A stretch of DNA of 64,000 nt from Chrysopilus asiliformis (lineage: Eukaryota > Arthropoda > Insecta > Diptera > Rhagionidae), in NCBI GenBank assembly GCA_964034945.1, contig OZ035962.1, forward strand, positions 100,105,284-100,169,283. Direction: 5' to 3'. Of this stretch, positions 35,603 through 48,265 are shown one piece after another (within the stretch, counting starts at the first letter, position 1; the number at the start of each line of letters is the position of its first letter). Below the pieces are notes generated by a model, which was given only the letters and a program-made list of their open reading frames with translations, was not told the DNA's origin and did not search any database. The position numbers and the translations under genes were made by a program.

Positions 35603-37629
35603 AAGAAACCAATATTAAAATCGAAAACCAGAAATCTAATTCATCCATGAACCAAAACCGAAGAAGACTCAAAAAACTTTTGGTTTGTGTCTCTGTGGCA
35701 TTCCCGTTTCCCATATGAGGTTGAAACAGTGATACTTTTTTTTTGCTTAGAAATATAATATCTAGGGCACTTTAAATCTTAGGTGTTAGTTTTAAATACC
35801 AAACTGGATAAATTAATTGACTCGTTAACAAACAGCCAAAAGAAATCATTTTAAAATTAAATTGACAGAATTTATCGTGATATAATAATACAAAACTTGA
35901 TTCGACAGAAAAAACTTACATCAATAATGTAAATGATCAGCAACAAAATCCGTTAAAAATAATGTCGTACATAATGTCGCAATACTATTTTCGTACATAA
36001 ATTATTTTTTTTCGCCTTCCTCTTAATTTGAAACAAACGTCAAAACAAAATCCAATCGGAGCAACATTACTTTGTATCATTTCTATAATTTTTAAACAAG
36101 TGGATTGTGCTTCTAGTTTATGTTTGAAATGTCATTATTGCTACGGTTATCGAAAGTGAAACATATTTTAACATGTAACCTTGATACTTCACGCCACCGC
36201 CACATAGAAATTGTAAAATCGCGCTGTGGTCGCCCTCAACGATGTATCAAAAAAAATCACATAAGTCGAGCATAATCTCGCAAGAAAGTTTTGTTTACAT
36301 CTTCGCCGATGGCTAAACCACTCAATGATTGAAGCCTAAAAACACCACCACACACCGCGCCACAATAAATTGAATGGGATTTATTTATGTACAATGAAAG
36401 CTTTGATGCTGGGATTAGATTTCATCAAATATATTTTAATCCACGCCAAGTGCTAACAACATCAGACAAAAATATGTATAGCATTACCCTGGCACAAATT
36501 TCGTCCAATCCATGCAAGTCAAAATATTTGCCTTATGATATATGACTTGGCATTTTCTGGCTGACAGGCCCCATAATGTGAAAATGGTGTTTTTTTTGTC
36601 TTCGGGGAGTTTTCGCTATATGCCCCAAACATAAATATATTAAACATCTTTATGTTTTTGGCACCGATCTGACATAATAACTTTAATGTTGCAGATTTGA
36701 AATCATTAGACGCAAAGGGAAAAAATGATGCATCAGCATTCCAAATATATTTTGACCATGCGAGTATTTATAATAGTCTGAAATGAAATTAAAAAAAAAA
36801 ATAATAGGAAATGTTATTCTATAGTCCATTTCCATTTGCATTTCCATCTCATAAATTGGCCGGACATTATTTGTAAATAGATTGTCAGAGGAATAAAGTA
36901 ACATGGCATTTAGATAGTTAAGGCTAGGCGTACGACCAAAACATCTTAAGTTTGTTGAGAGTTTATGGCGAGGAGTATTTATGTTTAAGTAAACAACGGC
37001 CATCCATGCCAGGCCAGCCAGTGTTAACTTTGGCTAATGTTGTCATCAAATAAACAACATCATCTTCATCGGCTCAAGTATCATTGGACTTGTCGAATTA
37101 TAAACATTGGATTCTTGATACTTGAGATCGCTCTGAGAATTGATTATAGCCAGTCGAATAATTGTATGACGCCAATAATCTTAAGGCTGAAGGATGGGAA
37201 ATTTCCAGGAATAAAATTACTGTTTGCTGACTACCAATTACTCGTTGGTATGACCCACTTGTTACAATACTTGTTTGTTGGTTCAATTGTGGGCTGGTAG
37301 ACGGATTTCCTTTAGTGTTCCCAAAAAAGATTGATATAACCTGGACAACGAGCATTGGAATAAGAGGTGTCGAATTATGGTATTATTTTCGAATAATATT
37401 AGGTTTGTTATTAACAAGTTGTTTTTGTCCGTTAGCATCTTGGAAAACATCGTAATTACACTTTCATTAGTGTAAAAAGTTTGATCCCAAAAATTTTCGC
37501 GTAGAAATACGAGCCGGTAGTCCTGGAGAGATTCTGTTTTTTTCAACATTTGGTAAATTGAACGTATTCATTGAAACATTTTTTTCTGAGAAAGCTGTCA
37601 TTAAAAAAAATGTGCTAAAAGGAAAAAAA
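35603..37629. other. Non-coding sequence, nothing recognised
   Basis: About 2 kb. Frames at 36683-37003 and 37037-37549 overlap on both strands without motifs. Confidence 0.4.
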
Positions 37630-37926
37630 ATCTTTTGGGCACAGTTTATTAGAAATAAAAGCGAGATATTTATTTTATTTTACTTTTATGTTATCCTTAC
37701 AGGATGGTTCATCATCCCTACAGACTTTGCAACGCCAGAATCAGATTCAGCGACCCTAAACACCTCTAGATGATATTTTTTCTGGGAAATTTGTAAAGAG
37801 GATAAGCACGTTATCCTGACAGGACCTTCCGTTATCCTGAAAAAGGACGAAGTTGTAAAAATATTGTATTGTCATCGGACTTACGTATGTGTGCAAAATT
37901 TCAAGTCAATTGGATGAGTGGAAGTG
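37630..37926. repeat. Repeat fragments flanking a MITE
   Basis: TCTTTTGGGCACAGTTTATT and TAAAAGCGAGAT (about 37631-37662) are one arm of the foldback family at 13797. Further on, GTTATCCTxACAGGA words recur at 37693, 37811 and 37835, and GCAAAATTTCAAGTCAATTG before the MITE resembles the 3' parts of Helitron and DINE-1-like copies. Confidence 0.4.
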
Positions 37927-38197
37927 CACTCAGAAAAATGGAGGCTAACTCGACGACCTACATACGGCGTAATTGGCCTCGGGCAGGCGCGCGTTCTCCT
38001 GCATGTGGGCAAGTAAAACTGAGTTGACCTGTGGTCGGAGAAATTCTGAAATTAAGCCACCAGCAGGTGAAGTAGGGCATTGGGAGCTGCACGAGTTGAC
38101 CTTAGATAGGTTAACTCTGACCGCTAGCTGGCTTACAGACACCTCTGTAAGGTCAGAGTTAACCTGACAAAAAGTTGACCTGGACATTTTTCTGAGT
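37927..38197 (+). mobile_element. Young 271-bp MITE of the CACTCAG family, second copy
   Basis: Same length, orientation and ends as 28434-28704, with about four substitutions between them. Flanked by GTG at 37924-37926 and 38198-38200. High similarity of two unlinked copies implies recent mobilisation by a transposase encoded elsewhere. Confidence 0.85.
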
Positions 38198-38797
38198 GTG
38201 GGTCAAAGTTGGATTACAAGATTTAACCTTCACAGATGAACAAACAGACGGACAACAAAGCAACGTAAATGAAAGCTTTTAAAAATTTAACCCAAATATT
38301 GAATTTTGGTCTCCGAAGAAATTTAAAATTAATGCTCAGTGACTTGTCATAAATACATGCCCAACCACGGGCAAACCCTCAGATGTTTGTCCTTTTCATT
38401 GAAAATTGTCATGTAAAATAAATATGGCATAAAAAGAAACACAACAGAGTTCATGGAAAAGGTTTTTGCCGATTTAAAAAAAATAAGAATGCGTTAGGAG
38501 GTTAAAACTTCTTCATTCTTGTTATGAATGATCATTTTTTACATGTTTTTTTTTATTTTATTATCAGCTCATATTTTTTCCATATTCTAGTTAAAACGAC
38601 AATTTTTATAAAATGTCATTACAGTCACATTTTTATATTTCACAAATTCGTGACTGAAGAACATCTATTAGAATATAATTTTACCTTGATCCGATCTTTA
38701 AATAGAAAACATTGACACCAGTGTGTAAATTTTGTGTTATTGCTAGCATTTTGAGAAAATAACTTAAATATTTGCATGAGAACTTTTCCAGATTATG
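38198..38797. other. Non-coding sequence
   Basis: The first 70 bases (CAGATGAACAAACAGACGGAC) are probably the rest of the repeat into which the MITE inserted. Beyond that nothing is recognised. Confidence 0.35.
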
Positions 38798-39050
38798 TCG
38801 CATAGTGGAAAGCATCTGCTCAGCTCATGGTCTAATCGAGAGAAGATCATGGTCACTTGAATCCTGTTGCTAGCAACAAATTATCGTTGATCTTTGATAA
38901 TTTTTTTGATTTTGGCATCGGATCGGCGAATTTATGGTATTTAGCATGCATTCTGGGTACAGATCGTGTACATAAATTTAATCTTGATGACACCACACGC
39001 ATCGAGGTTTTGCCTCTAATCCACCTACACAGTGAAGGATTCTAACGACC
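38798..39050 (+). repeat. Possible tRNA-derived SINE
   Basis: TCGCATAGTGGAAAGCATCT (from 38799) resembles a tRNA box A, and GGTCACTTGAATCC (38851-38864) a box B, about 40 bases apart, with AATCGAGAGAAGATCA between, as in insect SINE heads. About 180 bases of non-tRNA body may follow. No A-tail or target duplication confirmed, and only one copy is seen in the window. Confidence 0.35.
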
Positions 39051-41102
39051 GAAGACGGAAGATGCAATGTGCGGCACCAACATTGGCACCGAAACGACAT
39101 AACTGAAATGCTCATTACTTGTCGTTGTCGCTAATGCAATTTAACTGCCACGGCTTGGCTCCAACAACAGCATCTTAAGATATGCAATTTCGACGTCCCA
39201 GTCAAGCGAGTCTTCATAGGCTCCTTGGCTCACCTACCGCGGAACTGATGGGGTTCATCTATAGATGTGGATCGCATTTAGTGTCTTCCGAAGGAGACGT
39301 TAGGGGAATCGCTGAAAATTGTGGGACTATGGATGGTTTTTTTTTCATTGTTTTGTTGTAATTTTACACAAATATACTATAGGGACTTGTTCGCTTTGGC
39401 TCATTTCCAGTTTTTTGGTGTTGTGGAATCGAAACTCTTTCTCTGGATAAAAGAGATAAGACGCATGTAATGACGATAATTACCACATTTGCTACACATG
39501 CTCATATCTTGAAGTTTTATACGCAGTAATTTTCGCAGCCAACACATACTCAGGAGGAAGCGCCATGCATACTTAATGCACGAGTTATCACTTGAAAAGC
39601 CTCTTCAAGACCATTTCAAGCGCATTTTTTCCTTCGTTTTTCCTCTTTCGCTACTTTTACATATAGTACGTTTTTTCTTGGTCTCGTTCTGGTGATACCG
39701 CGTGTAAAATGCATCTAAATATCATCCGTCCAACAGATACGCGAACATATATACAAAGTGAAATATTAGCTGCACTTACTTCAAAGGGCTGAGGTACACT
39801 AAAAGTGTTGTTGACTTAATGCGTGGTATGATTTAGATGAAATACCAACTTTATAATTAGAAATTAGCATTGCCTCACTTTAAAATTCTTAATTTCCTTC
39901 TCTACAACATTACGATAAGTTTTATTAAACTATACTCATCTTAGTGTGAAATTTGAAAAATTTAATTATCGCCACGTCAACTGCAGCAGTTAATTAGCGG
40001 AATTATCCATACAACATAGAAACGTTATCTAAATTTTGAATGAAAATGAAAATAATCGCCTGGTTATTTGAAAGTTACTCAATAAATCTAAAATTTAAAC
40101 TAGTTATACAAGGTATTATTCACGTAGGTGGTGACTATCAGATTAGAAAAGAATAAGAGCTCATACCCAATTGACCTATGTTGGAATTTTTGTACCGTGT
40201 CCAAATGTACCACGCAATTTTCCTTTATAAAGTTTAAGAATATTTTTGTGGGAACATTTGGAATTTTGGCCCTTTGTAAAAAAAGGACCATTTTCACAGG
40301 AAAAAATCTTGGATTTCCAGTCAAAATTCCATAAATCGTACCTTCGTTACTTGGTGCAGGATGATTGGAAATCCAATTGGTTTTCCAACCAATTTGGTCA
40401 ATTGGGTACAGCTGCCGAGCAAGAAGGCGCGAGGACGTTTTACGGGTTGTAATTCTGGTATATTGTAGAAAATCACAATTTTTTTTTGGGAAATTCCAAA
40501 AACTTTTTCACATTTTCAAAAAAGGCCTTCAAATTTCTTCATTTTTTGTGCGGCTCTGATGCTGCGGACTTTTTTTTTAAAATTTTGCAATGACGTTTTC
40601 TTATAAAATTTGATGCTAAATTTCGAAAGTGATTTTCCACCAATTTTTTCGCAGTTATTCAGACATGTTTCAAACTTTTAAATCAGTTTTTAAGGACAGA
40701 ACTTTTTTTTTGAGAATATTAAAAACTGTTCCTATATGCAAATTTTGGTAATGAGCACTATTTGCAAAATATGTTAATTGCTGGGGTTTTTCGCGATTTT
40801 TTTGGTACTGGATTATATTTTCAAAGCCTTTGAAACGTCTTTTTTTCAAATATCTCGAGAATATATTTTTTCAAATATCTGGAGAACCGTTGGAGATACG
40901 TAAAACCCGTTAAAGGAAAAAATGTAGAGCATTAATGTCCTTTATATTTTTTTATATTCAATGCATAAGTTTTGACAAACTGTATTAAATATATATATTA
41001 TATATATTCATCTCGCTTTTATTTCTGATATACACAATGGCCAAAAAATATTTTTTTTTCTTTTCACTTAATTTTTTTTTTGAAAACGCGTTTTTTTGGA
41101 CT
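39051..41102. other. Non-coding sequence with one foldback-arm fragment
   Basis: Frames at 40100-40559 are AT-driven and overlap. At about 40995-41050, CATCTCGCTTTTATTTCTGA and TATACACAATGGCC match one arm of the foldback family at 13797. No gene recognised. Confidence 0.4.
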
Positions 41103-41178
41103 CCCCTAGACCACCTCGACATACCACCTGACCACTCCTCTAGACTACCCCGACGTACCACCTGACCACTCCCCTAGG
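41103..41178. repeat. 34-bp tandem repeat, 2.2 copies
   Basis: Units at 41103-41136 and 41137-41170 (YCTAGACYACCYCGACRTAC then CACCTGACCACT) plus 8 bases of a third. It is C-rich, in contrast with its surroundings. Confidence 0.8.
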
Positions 41179-41264
41179 TTTTGATTTTAAAAGGGGTTTT
41201 TTAAAAAAAAATTACTTTCAGTATCATATATAATGAAATAAAGGGTGTTATCCCTTATTTTTAA

Positions 41265-41545
41265 CACGTTGGCTGCCAAAGCCTTTTCAGGATTTTGATC
41301 GTGCAGTGCCAACGTCTTTTCACGATTTTGGTCACCTGAGGCCAACTTTTTTTTGTTATTTTTTGTTTCTTTGTGCCTAAAAATCATTTTTGACTACTCG
41401 CGACTTTATTATTGGTCCTAATTTTGCAGTTATAATGGTTTTTTTGTGTCGCACGTTTTTGTGCGACATGGCCGAAAATGTGCGACGCGGCCTCAGGGTA
41501 ACATTTGGGTGTCGCACGAAAACGTGCGACATGGCAGCCAACGTG
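41265..41545. mobile_element. piggyBac-type MITE with TTAA duplication
   Basis: A perfect TIR CACGTTGGCTGCCA bounds 281 bp, flanked by TTAA at 41261-41264 and 41546-41549. TTAA plus CAC-starting ends is diagnostic of the piggyBac superfamily. The interior has two strong hairpins (GTCGCACG...CGTGCGAC and a near copy), each followed by ATGGC. Additional CGTGCxGTGCCAACG and GGCCAAC words look like degenerate internal copies of the ends. No transposase. Confidence 0.88.
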
Positions 41546-43134
41546 TTAAGAAATAAAAACCAAAATAAAAAATTCTACAAAAATTAGAATTTCAACTTTA
41601 TAGGACAAGAAAAAGACTAAAAATAATTTCTAATAAGATTTCAGTTAGAATAACACGTGCCTACGATTTCAAGTAATTTGAGTCCCAATTATTGTAAAAT
41701 CATACATTAATTTATACTCGAGAAATTTTCACCAAAAAACTTTACGACTTTTAAATAAGAAATTCATAATTTCCCTTTAACACGTATTTATTACTTTATA
41801 AGATAAAAATTATAATACTCTGTTAATCAAGAGCACTTCTCCCATAAAAAAAAATTCACGAGCATATGTTAAATTTTGCGGTCGATCGTTGAAATGATTT
41901 TCGTGGCAATGTGAGGAAATTAAATTCTGCCAGAAATGTAATTACATTTTGCCGTTTAACACAGAAAGTTATTATTTTAAACTGTCTTTAATCGCCCAAA
42001 TCAACATTTTTCTTAATCTTATTCACAGGCGGAGGTCAACCATCTGCAGAAATCATCAGCGGCCGAACACTGAACCACATTTCATGCGGCCTATCATATC
42101 TTATATTAAGAAACCAGCATATTTTATACTTTTGTCGATTATACGCGAAACTCATTTAGAAATGCATCATTTAGGAGTCATCATTGCATTATCCTCGTAA
42201 AAATCCAAACTGTGGCTTGAATTGCATGGGTTTAACTGTTGGCTTGATGTTTCATCAATTAAAGGTGCAACAAGTCCAAGTCCAAACCGTGGTTAAGAGA
42301 AATTCCTTGGCTTAAAGTGGTTTGCTTGATGGTTGATGATTTTCGCGGCTAGTCGGCGTGTATGACTGATATGCTGCAGCAGGTAGAGTTTCATTGATGG
42401 TGTGTGATGGGGATTATGCCTCAAGTTATCATAAAATTTTATTGGATTTTAAAAGACGAGACCTAATGCGCTGTGGCATCAGTTAAAAAGTTCAAGTTGA
42501 GGAGTTTCCCATCTTTTGTATCAAAAAACAGAAAACTTGATACTTTAGCGATCTGTGAAATTTGCTAAAGAAAAGCCAAGAAGTGAGAAGTGGAAGATTT
42601 TTACGCCTTGCACTTGCACTTGGCTGATTGCAATGTCTGATCATTATGACTTTTATGGCCTTTGCGCTGACTTCTCTTATTCGGTTGGTATTTTTCGCAA
42701 TACTGTTCGAGATTAACTGTCTCCGAAGATTTTTCAGATTTATTGAGGTGGAACTGTTAAATTCATATGCGAGCTAAAATCTACATAAGCATTCAAGTGA
42801 ATACAGCAAATACTCATATAATATAAGGAATATTCAGATAGTTTAAGAATTCTTCATGCCCGGCCATCACAAATATATCATATATGCGAATTATGCCATT
42901 CTCATAAAGTAGTATAATGAAATGGAGCTTATTAAGGAGCCGAAGTGCTGTAAAAGTATTCAAATGCAATTTATAAAGTTTTATGATGAGAATATGATTG
43001 CTCCTCATTAATGAGAAGACAAGTTATTTTTTTTTTTACTCTAGACGACTAAATAGTTTAGTCTTTGAATAGTTTTGGAGCGCCGCTCCCTTAAGAATCT
43101 TTCTTTGCGGCGTAACAAATGTAACATTGGAATA
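41546..43134. other. Non-coding sequence, nothing recognised
   Basis: The 83-codon frame at 41949-42200 (plus) has no motif. GAATCTTTCTT at about 43093-43105 echoes the body of the hAT at 43850, suggesting a fragment of that family. Confidence 0.4.
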
Positions 43135-43180
43135 CTAGCTTACATAACCGTGGTTGTTGGGTTAAAGTCTTTAGCATGAA
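43135..43180 (-). mobile_element. Diverged Helitron 3' terminus
   Basis: CTAGCTTACATAACCGTGGT then TGTTGGGTTAAAG is the complement of the GGCAACGACGGG...GCAAGCTAG end seen at 24950 and 30803, with several substitutions. It is preceded by A, as required. Body and 5' end could not be traced. Sequence up to about 43830, including C-rich CCCCCTACCC blocks, may belong to it. Confidence 0.5.
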
Positions 43181-43849
43181 TGTTTTTGCAGCTAAAATCG
43201 AGAAATAATTCAAAAACTTTTGAAAAAAAATCGTTATGCCCTCAAGAGTTCCATTTCGAATATTCAAATTCCAACACCAGATTCTAGCTCAACGGCTTCG
43301 AAAACTCTCGCCAGTTTTTCCCAGGAAAAATTATCAAAAGGATATTAGCGGTATCCGTACAGATCCTTCCGTTTCGAAGTTTGAATTTCTAACATCAGAT
43401 TCATGACCTCGAAAACCGCCGCGTGTCACTTCTCAGCATCCTAACTGGCCGGTTTCATGGCAAAAATCATTTTTTTAAAACACCAACCCCCTACCCACCC
43501 GCTTTTTACCCCCTTAGGGGTGGAATTTTGAAAGACCGTTCCTGAGTGAGAATTTATCATGTACATATGTGCAACATTTTATGGTAATCGGTTTTGTGGT
43601 TAAATTTTATCTTCTCTCAAAACCATTTTCATTCAAGTACCAGAATTTTTTTTCAATATTCCAAAGCATTTTTGCGAAAATAAGGAAAAATAGTCCGATT
43701 TGATTGGGAAAAATGGGTAAGGGGCTGTAAAAATAATGCATCACATCCATTTTCGCCATTTTCTACCCCCTTCCCCCCGTAGGAGTTAATACCACCACCC
43801 CACTACCGCCTAAATATGTTATTATGTGAATTTTATGGGCGTTATAATT
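43181..43849. other. Probable repeat-derived sequence
   Basis: TTCCGTTTCGAAGTTTGAAT and a diverged second copy of the surrounding words (43230-43290 against 43370-43430) suggest an internal duplication like that of the Helitrons. No frames. Confidence 0.35.
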
Positions 43850-44505
43850 CACTGTTTCTCAACCGGTGGATCCCTAAAAAATTTTTATTTTGCGTCGTCC
43901 CCTTAAGAATCTTTCTTATCGCCGTCGTAAGAAACCTAGACTTAGGGGTATTATTCTTAACACGTTGACTGCCAGACCAATTTTGCAAAAATGTAAGGGA
44001 GATGCCAATACATGTAGACGTATGTAGAATGTACATATGTATGAATGTATGTATGTATGCATGTAGATTGTAGACCCAGCTATCGAAAATGATAGCCTTG
44101 GCCGCTCATGAATCATAGTGCCAATTTTCACCATGGCAGTCAATGTGTTAAGGGTTTTCGCTTACACTCTAATCTATTTTGTGATTTTTGCAACACAGAT
44201 TTAAGTTCGCGATTTTCTTCGCAGTTTCTTTCTTACAAATTTTAGGCTATTTTTCTCTATATCCGCCGACAGGATCATAAACTATTGGAAAAAACAAAAA
44301 AAAAAATTGTGGTAAACGGAAAAACGTAGAAATTTATTAAATAATCGCGAAATGTGGTAATGCGACGCATCTGTATGTCATAGTTCTAATAAAATAATTT
44401 GAAAAACACGCCGCAGGCAAAAAACAGAAGCGAGTCGTTGATCGTTTTATAGCTCAAAATTCATAAAAACGGAGTTGCGAAAGAAAAAAAGGTTGAAAAC
44501 CACTG
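43850..44505. mobile_element. Old non-autonomous hAT element
   Basis: Ends CACTGTTTCTCAACCGGTGG and ...AAAGGTTGAAAACCACTG correspond to the common hAT terminus CAGTGxTTxTCAACC. Outer 8-mers TTATAATT and CTTTAGTT match at only some positions, so the duplication is decayed. No transposase frame. A piggyBac MITE lies inside (43961-44147). Confidence 0.65.
43961..44147. mobile_element. piggyBac-type MITE nested in a hAT
   Basis: CACGTTGACTGCCA at the left and TGGCAGTCAATGTG at the right (one mismatch), flanked by TTAA at 43957-43960 and 44148-44151. 187 bp. Same end family as 41265-41545 but different interior, with an ATGT microsatellite (about 44037-44065). Confidence 0.88.
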
Positions 44506-44591
44506 CTTTAGTTTTGATAAAAATTTTTTTTCAAAAAATAACCGATGTAAAATCTAGAGTGATGTATTTTATGAGAAGCCCCAAAGAGTTT

Positions 44592-45258
44592 CAGCCTTAT
44601 TAATAAACGTTAGTTAATTTTTATCAATGGTTTACGCAGTGGATAACTCGAAATTCTTATTAATAAAAAATTTTAAGAGTTAACTGACGTTAGTTAACTT
44701 TGTGTTAGCTAACATACCGATTTCCTCGAGTTAAGGAGTTGATAACTCTTGACGGCGCATAACTCTTGCAAAAAAGACTGGAAGAAGCAATGATCCATTA
44801 AAAAAATGCAATTTATGTTGTTTTATTATATTACCTTATCACTTGAACACCAATTTTCTGATCGCTTTCCTTCAATTTTTAAATTTTCCACTTTTAATTA
44901 CTTTGCAGTGAATCACAATTAAAATAAAAACATTAATTTCACTCCTATTTTAATATTGTCTCCAAGGAAACGGATTTAAAAAACCATAATATGACTTATT
45001 TTAATATCGTCTCCAAGGAAACGGATTTAAAAAACCAAAATTTGACTTAAATGTAAAAGATTTTCGTATTTTTTGGTACAATTCGGCACAAGGGTTGCCG
45101 TATTCCAGCGAAATTTTTAAATAAAATACGAGTTAGCTATTATATGGAGGAAATTTTTTTATTAATAAGAATAGTTATCTAATGGATAAGTTTGCTATCT
45201 CGGAGTTAGTTAGCACATGAGTTATCTCCGTGTTAGGGATTTTTTATTAATAAGGCTG
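44592..45258. mobile_element. TIR element with CAGCCTTATTAATAAA ends
   Basis: CAGCCTTATTAATAAA at the left and its complement at the right bound 667 bp. Both subterminal regions are rich in GTTAGTTAAC/GAGTTATC words (for example GAGTTAACTGACGTTAGTTA at the left and CGGAGTTAGTTAGCAC at the right). The target duplication is unclear. No coding frame. Confidence 0.6.
44946..45047. repeat. Two tandem copies of a 51-bp unit
   Basis: 44946-44996 and 44997-45047 differ at only a few positions (CTCCAAGGAAACGGATTTAA is shared). They lie inside the TIR element at 44592-45258. Confidence 0.85.
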
Positions 45259-47914
45259 TTAGTGTTTAAGGATTGGTTAATATACAGTCACATAAAAATA
45301 ATTAAAAATTAATTTTATTTTTCATTTTTCTTTTCTTTACTCTTTTTTTTTAGAGAAAACGCATACTTTTTCATCAAGATATTTATTACAAAATTTGGTT
45401 ACCAGCGTAATATCCAATAGTAAATAGTCTCCTCCTACCTATTTGCATTCTATTACCTGTACGTACTAATTTAAATACGTGATCAACGGTGCATACAAAA
45501 TAATGTTGTACAGTCATTCGGAAAGCTCCCGAAACCTGCAAGCTATTGCTGTTTTCTGTGGACGATTTTGTTCGGAATTTTAGATTTAGATTTTGCTGCT
45601 GCAGCAATAACCGCCCCAATAGCAATAGCACTAGATATTAAAACAATAAATCATCTGTCAGGGTAAAATACCAACTACATTAGGGCGAATAAGTCGAGTA
45701 TATGCGAACGTGTTGACACATAAATATTTATTGGTTGTCGTCATACTTGGTTTATAGTGGAACGTTTCAAAATACAAAATAGTCCTGCTAGCATTCACCC
45801 ACATTCATCCCTAATTCTATCCAATCGATGCGATGTGCTAAAACTTTGATCATCATTTACACGGTGAAGGACGTTTGTTTAAAGCTATAAATATGGATTT
45901 AAATCCTACAACCGAATGCAGTGAAATTCTATGGGGTGTTGTTGGGATGGCAACAATAAATTTTTCCCTATTGCATAATCAAAGTTAGAACAGAACACCT
46001 CTGAATATACATATATAAATATACAAAATAAATGTATATAAATAACGAGTTATTCCACATTCTTTCTCATGTGGAGGTACACATTAAAGCCAAACTAAAC
46101 ACATTCCAATGAATCCAACCCCAATAGATATTCAAACACGTATACGTCATCCAGGATACCTGGTCCAAAATCCGTTCAGTCCAGAAGTGAATAATCCTAG
46201 AATTTCTGGTTAGCAGAGGAATTTTCGATGGACAGAATGAGTTAATGTCATATGGTGGAGGGATAGAGGACATTTCTGCTGATAGTTCCGAAAGGACCTT
46301 GTTAGGCATTTATTACTCTGGACACTGGAATTGAGTTCCATGTTGGACATGTTTACTGCTCTTGTCAACTCAACGGCTACGGTTTTATTTAGGTTTCGAG
46401 GATCAGGATATATGATAAGTTTTGTGTCTATATCAACATGTTCACGTACTATTTCCTTATAAGCACGTTACGTAATTAAAATTTCGATCATCCGAAGATA
46501 AGTACAACGAAATACACGTCCCAATTTGTAGTTAAGTATTCTTTTTGGAAATGTGTATTTTTTCTGCCTTCCCGATTCATTTTATGTCGTGTAATCGTAT
46601 TTTCCAACGGAACATCAATTACTCTTATGTAGAATAATACTTAAACTTGTGGATAGTAAATTGTACATTTTAATCTGCACCTGTCTATATTGCTTCTTCC
46701 TTTGAGAGGATTAAATTAACTGTGCACTCTTACAAAACGGTTTAACGAAAATTAACGTGCGAACATGTGTATAAACATAAGAGTCACATAAAACCATTGC
46801 CAGCATAACACTGGAACGATATCATTGAGGCAAATAAAATGAAAATGCTTGCAAAAGCTGTATTTGTTTCCTAAAGATCATCAGCATGAAGGCGATTTTG
46901 TCAAAAACACATAAAAAATGCTGAGCTTAAGTGGTGGACAATAAACTCACAACATTTATATTTATGTTCAATACTTTTGTGAAACATGTAAATCGATTGC
47001 AAGAGAACAAGAACAAAACGCTGTTTTTTTTTTGCCTCGAAGAATGAAAATTATTCAGTATTAAGTGGATGCGAATTACCTCCGCCACCGTCGAAGGTAA
47101 TTCACGTAAACTTACAAATACCCGATGGTGTTTATATTAAAACATTTTTTTAGCTATTTTTCATTTACCAGTTTACAATAATCGGATTGCTCGAATATTA
47201 TTTATGGGTTTAGTTTAATTCTAGAATTGAACCACGCAGCCTCTTACCCGCGTACACGGATGTGAAAATCTTGTTTTATTTTCTTTCAAAGCCAATTGAC
47301 TCAAGTTCTTTAAAATTGAGAAAAATGTCAGTTCTGCAAGAAGGATTAAAAATGACTTAAAATTATGAAATATTTGTTTCAATAAATTTTAGTTTGTATA
47401 AACGAATTAAGGGAAATCGATAATAAGTATTGTAAAAAGCTGAAAAATCGCTAATTTCGCTTACACAAGTCAAAGTGATCTAACACCGCGTCTTGATTAA
47501 CAATTTTTTATCCCAAGAAATTAGTTATTTGTAAAAATTAGTTATTTTCGCAACTACTTGTCGGGAGAATTTAGATTCCGCCATCTTGAATTGGGAAATT
47601 CCAAGAAATTTTGCAATTGCAAGATTTCATGAAATTTATCTCTGGGATTTTTTATCGCCATCAACTCGAGCTCTGATTGGTCAATCAAAAATCTCTGCGA
47701 TGAAAAATCCCAAATGAAGACACGGTGTAAGTTGCATTGATCAGCGTGAGTGTGAAAGAGATGTGATGCTTTCATCTTTTTTTACTCCCATAGAGAGTTG
47801 GATCTGTCTTATTCTTGTGTGGCTCATTTTCATGGATTTTTTTTCATCCCGCTCAGGTTTTGTCTAAGAAAATAAAATTCACTGTAATAATAAAAATTCA
47901 TTTATATCTAGGGT
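45259..47914. other. Long non-coding stretch, no gene recognised
   Basis: About 2.6 kb. Frames at 45386-45631 and 46067-46309 (minus, about 80 codons each) have no motif or splice support. No inverted repeats delimited. Confidence 0.4.
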
Positions 47915-48130
47915 GACCATAAGTAATGGCCGGGACAATCCTGGTTTTACGCTGATTTTTTATCATTTGATTTTTAATTCAGTGGTATAATTTATCAAAT
48001 TCTAGAAAAAACGATCAACAACACGCAAAACATACTCTAGTTTGGTTAAGGGTTGCTGTACATCACATTTTTTCGCCTGCGGCGCATTTTTTCAACGATT
48101 TCTCATCAAGAGAATTGTTTCTCAAAAGAT
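47915..48130 (+). repeat. Interspersed repeat starting GGGTGACC
   Basis: GGGTGACCATAAGTAATGGC, CCGGGACAATCCTGGTTTTA, GGTTGCTGT with a T-run, CTGCGGCGCAT and CTCATCAAG occur in the same order as in 18190-18575. The function is unknown. Confidence 0.4.
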
Positions 48131-48265
48131 TTAACTTGCTGTACATTTATATTTATTGTTATTGTGCAAAAGTGTTTATTCTTTTTCCCTGTAACTTCAT
48201 TTTCTGCGACTTCGTCCTCGTCCTTGTTTTCTTTCTTCATATTTTTTTTCAGTTTTCCTATTTTT

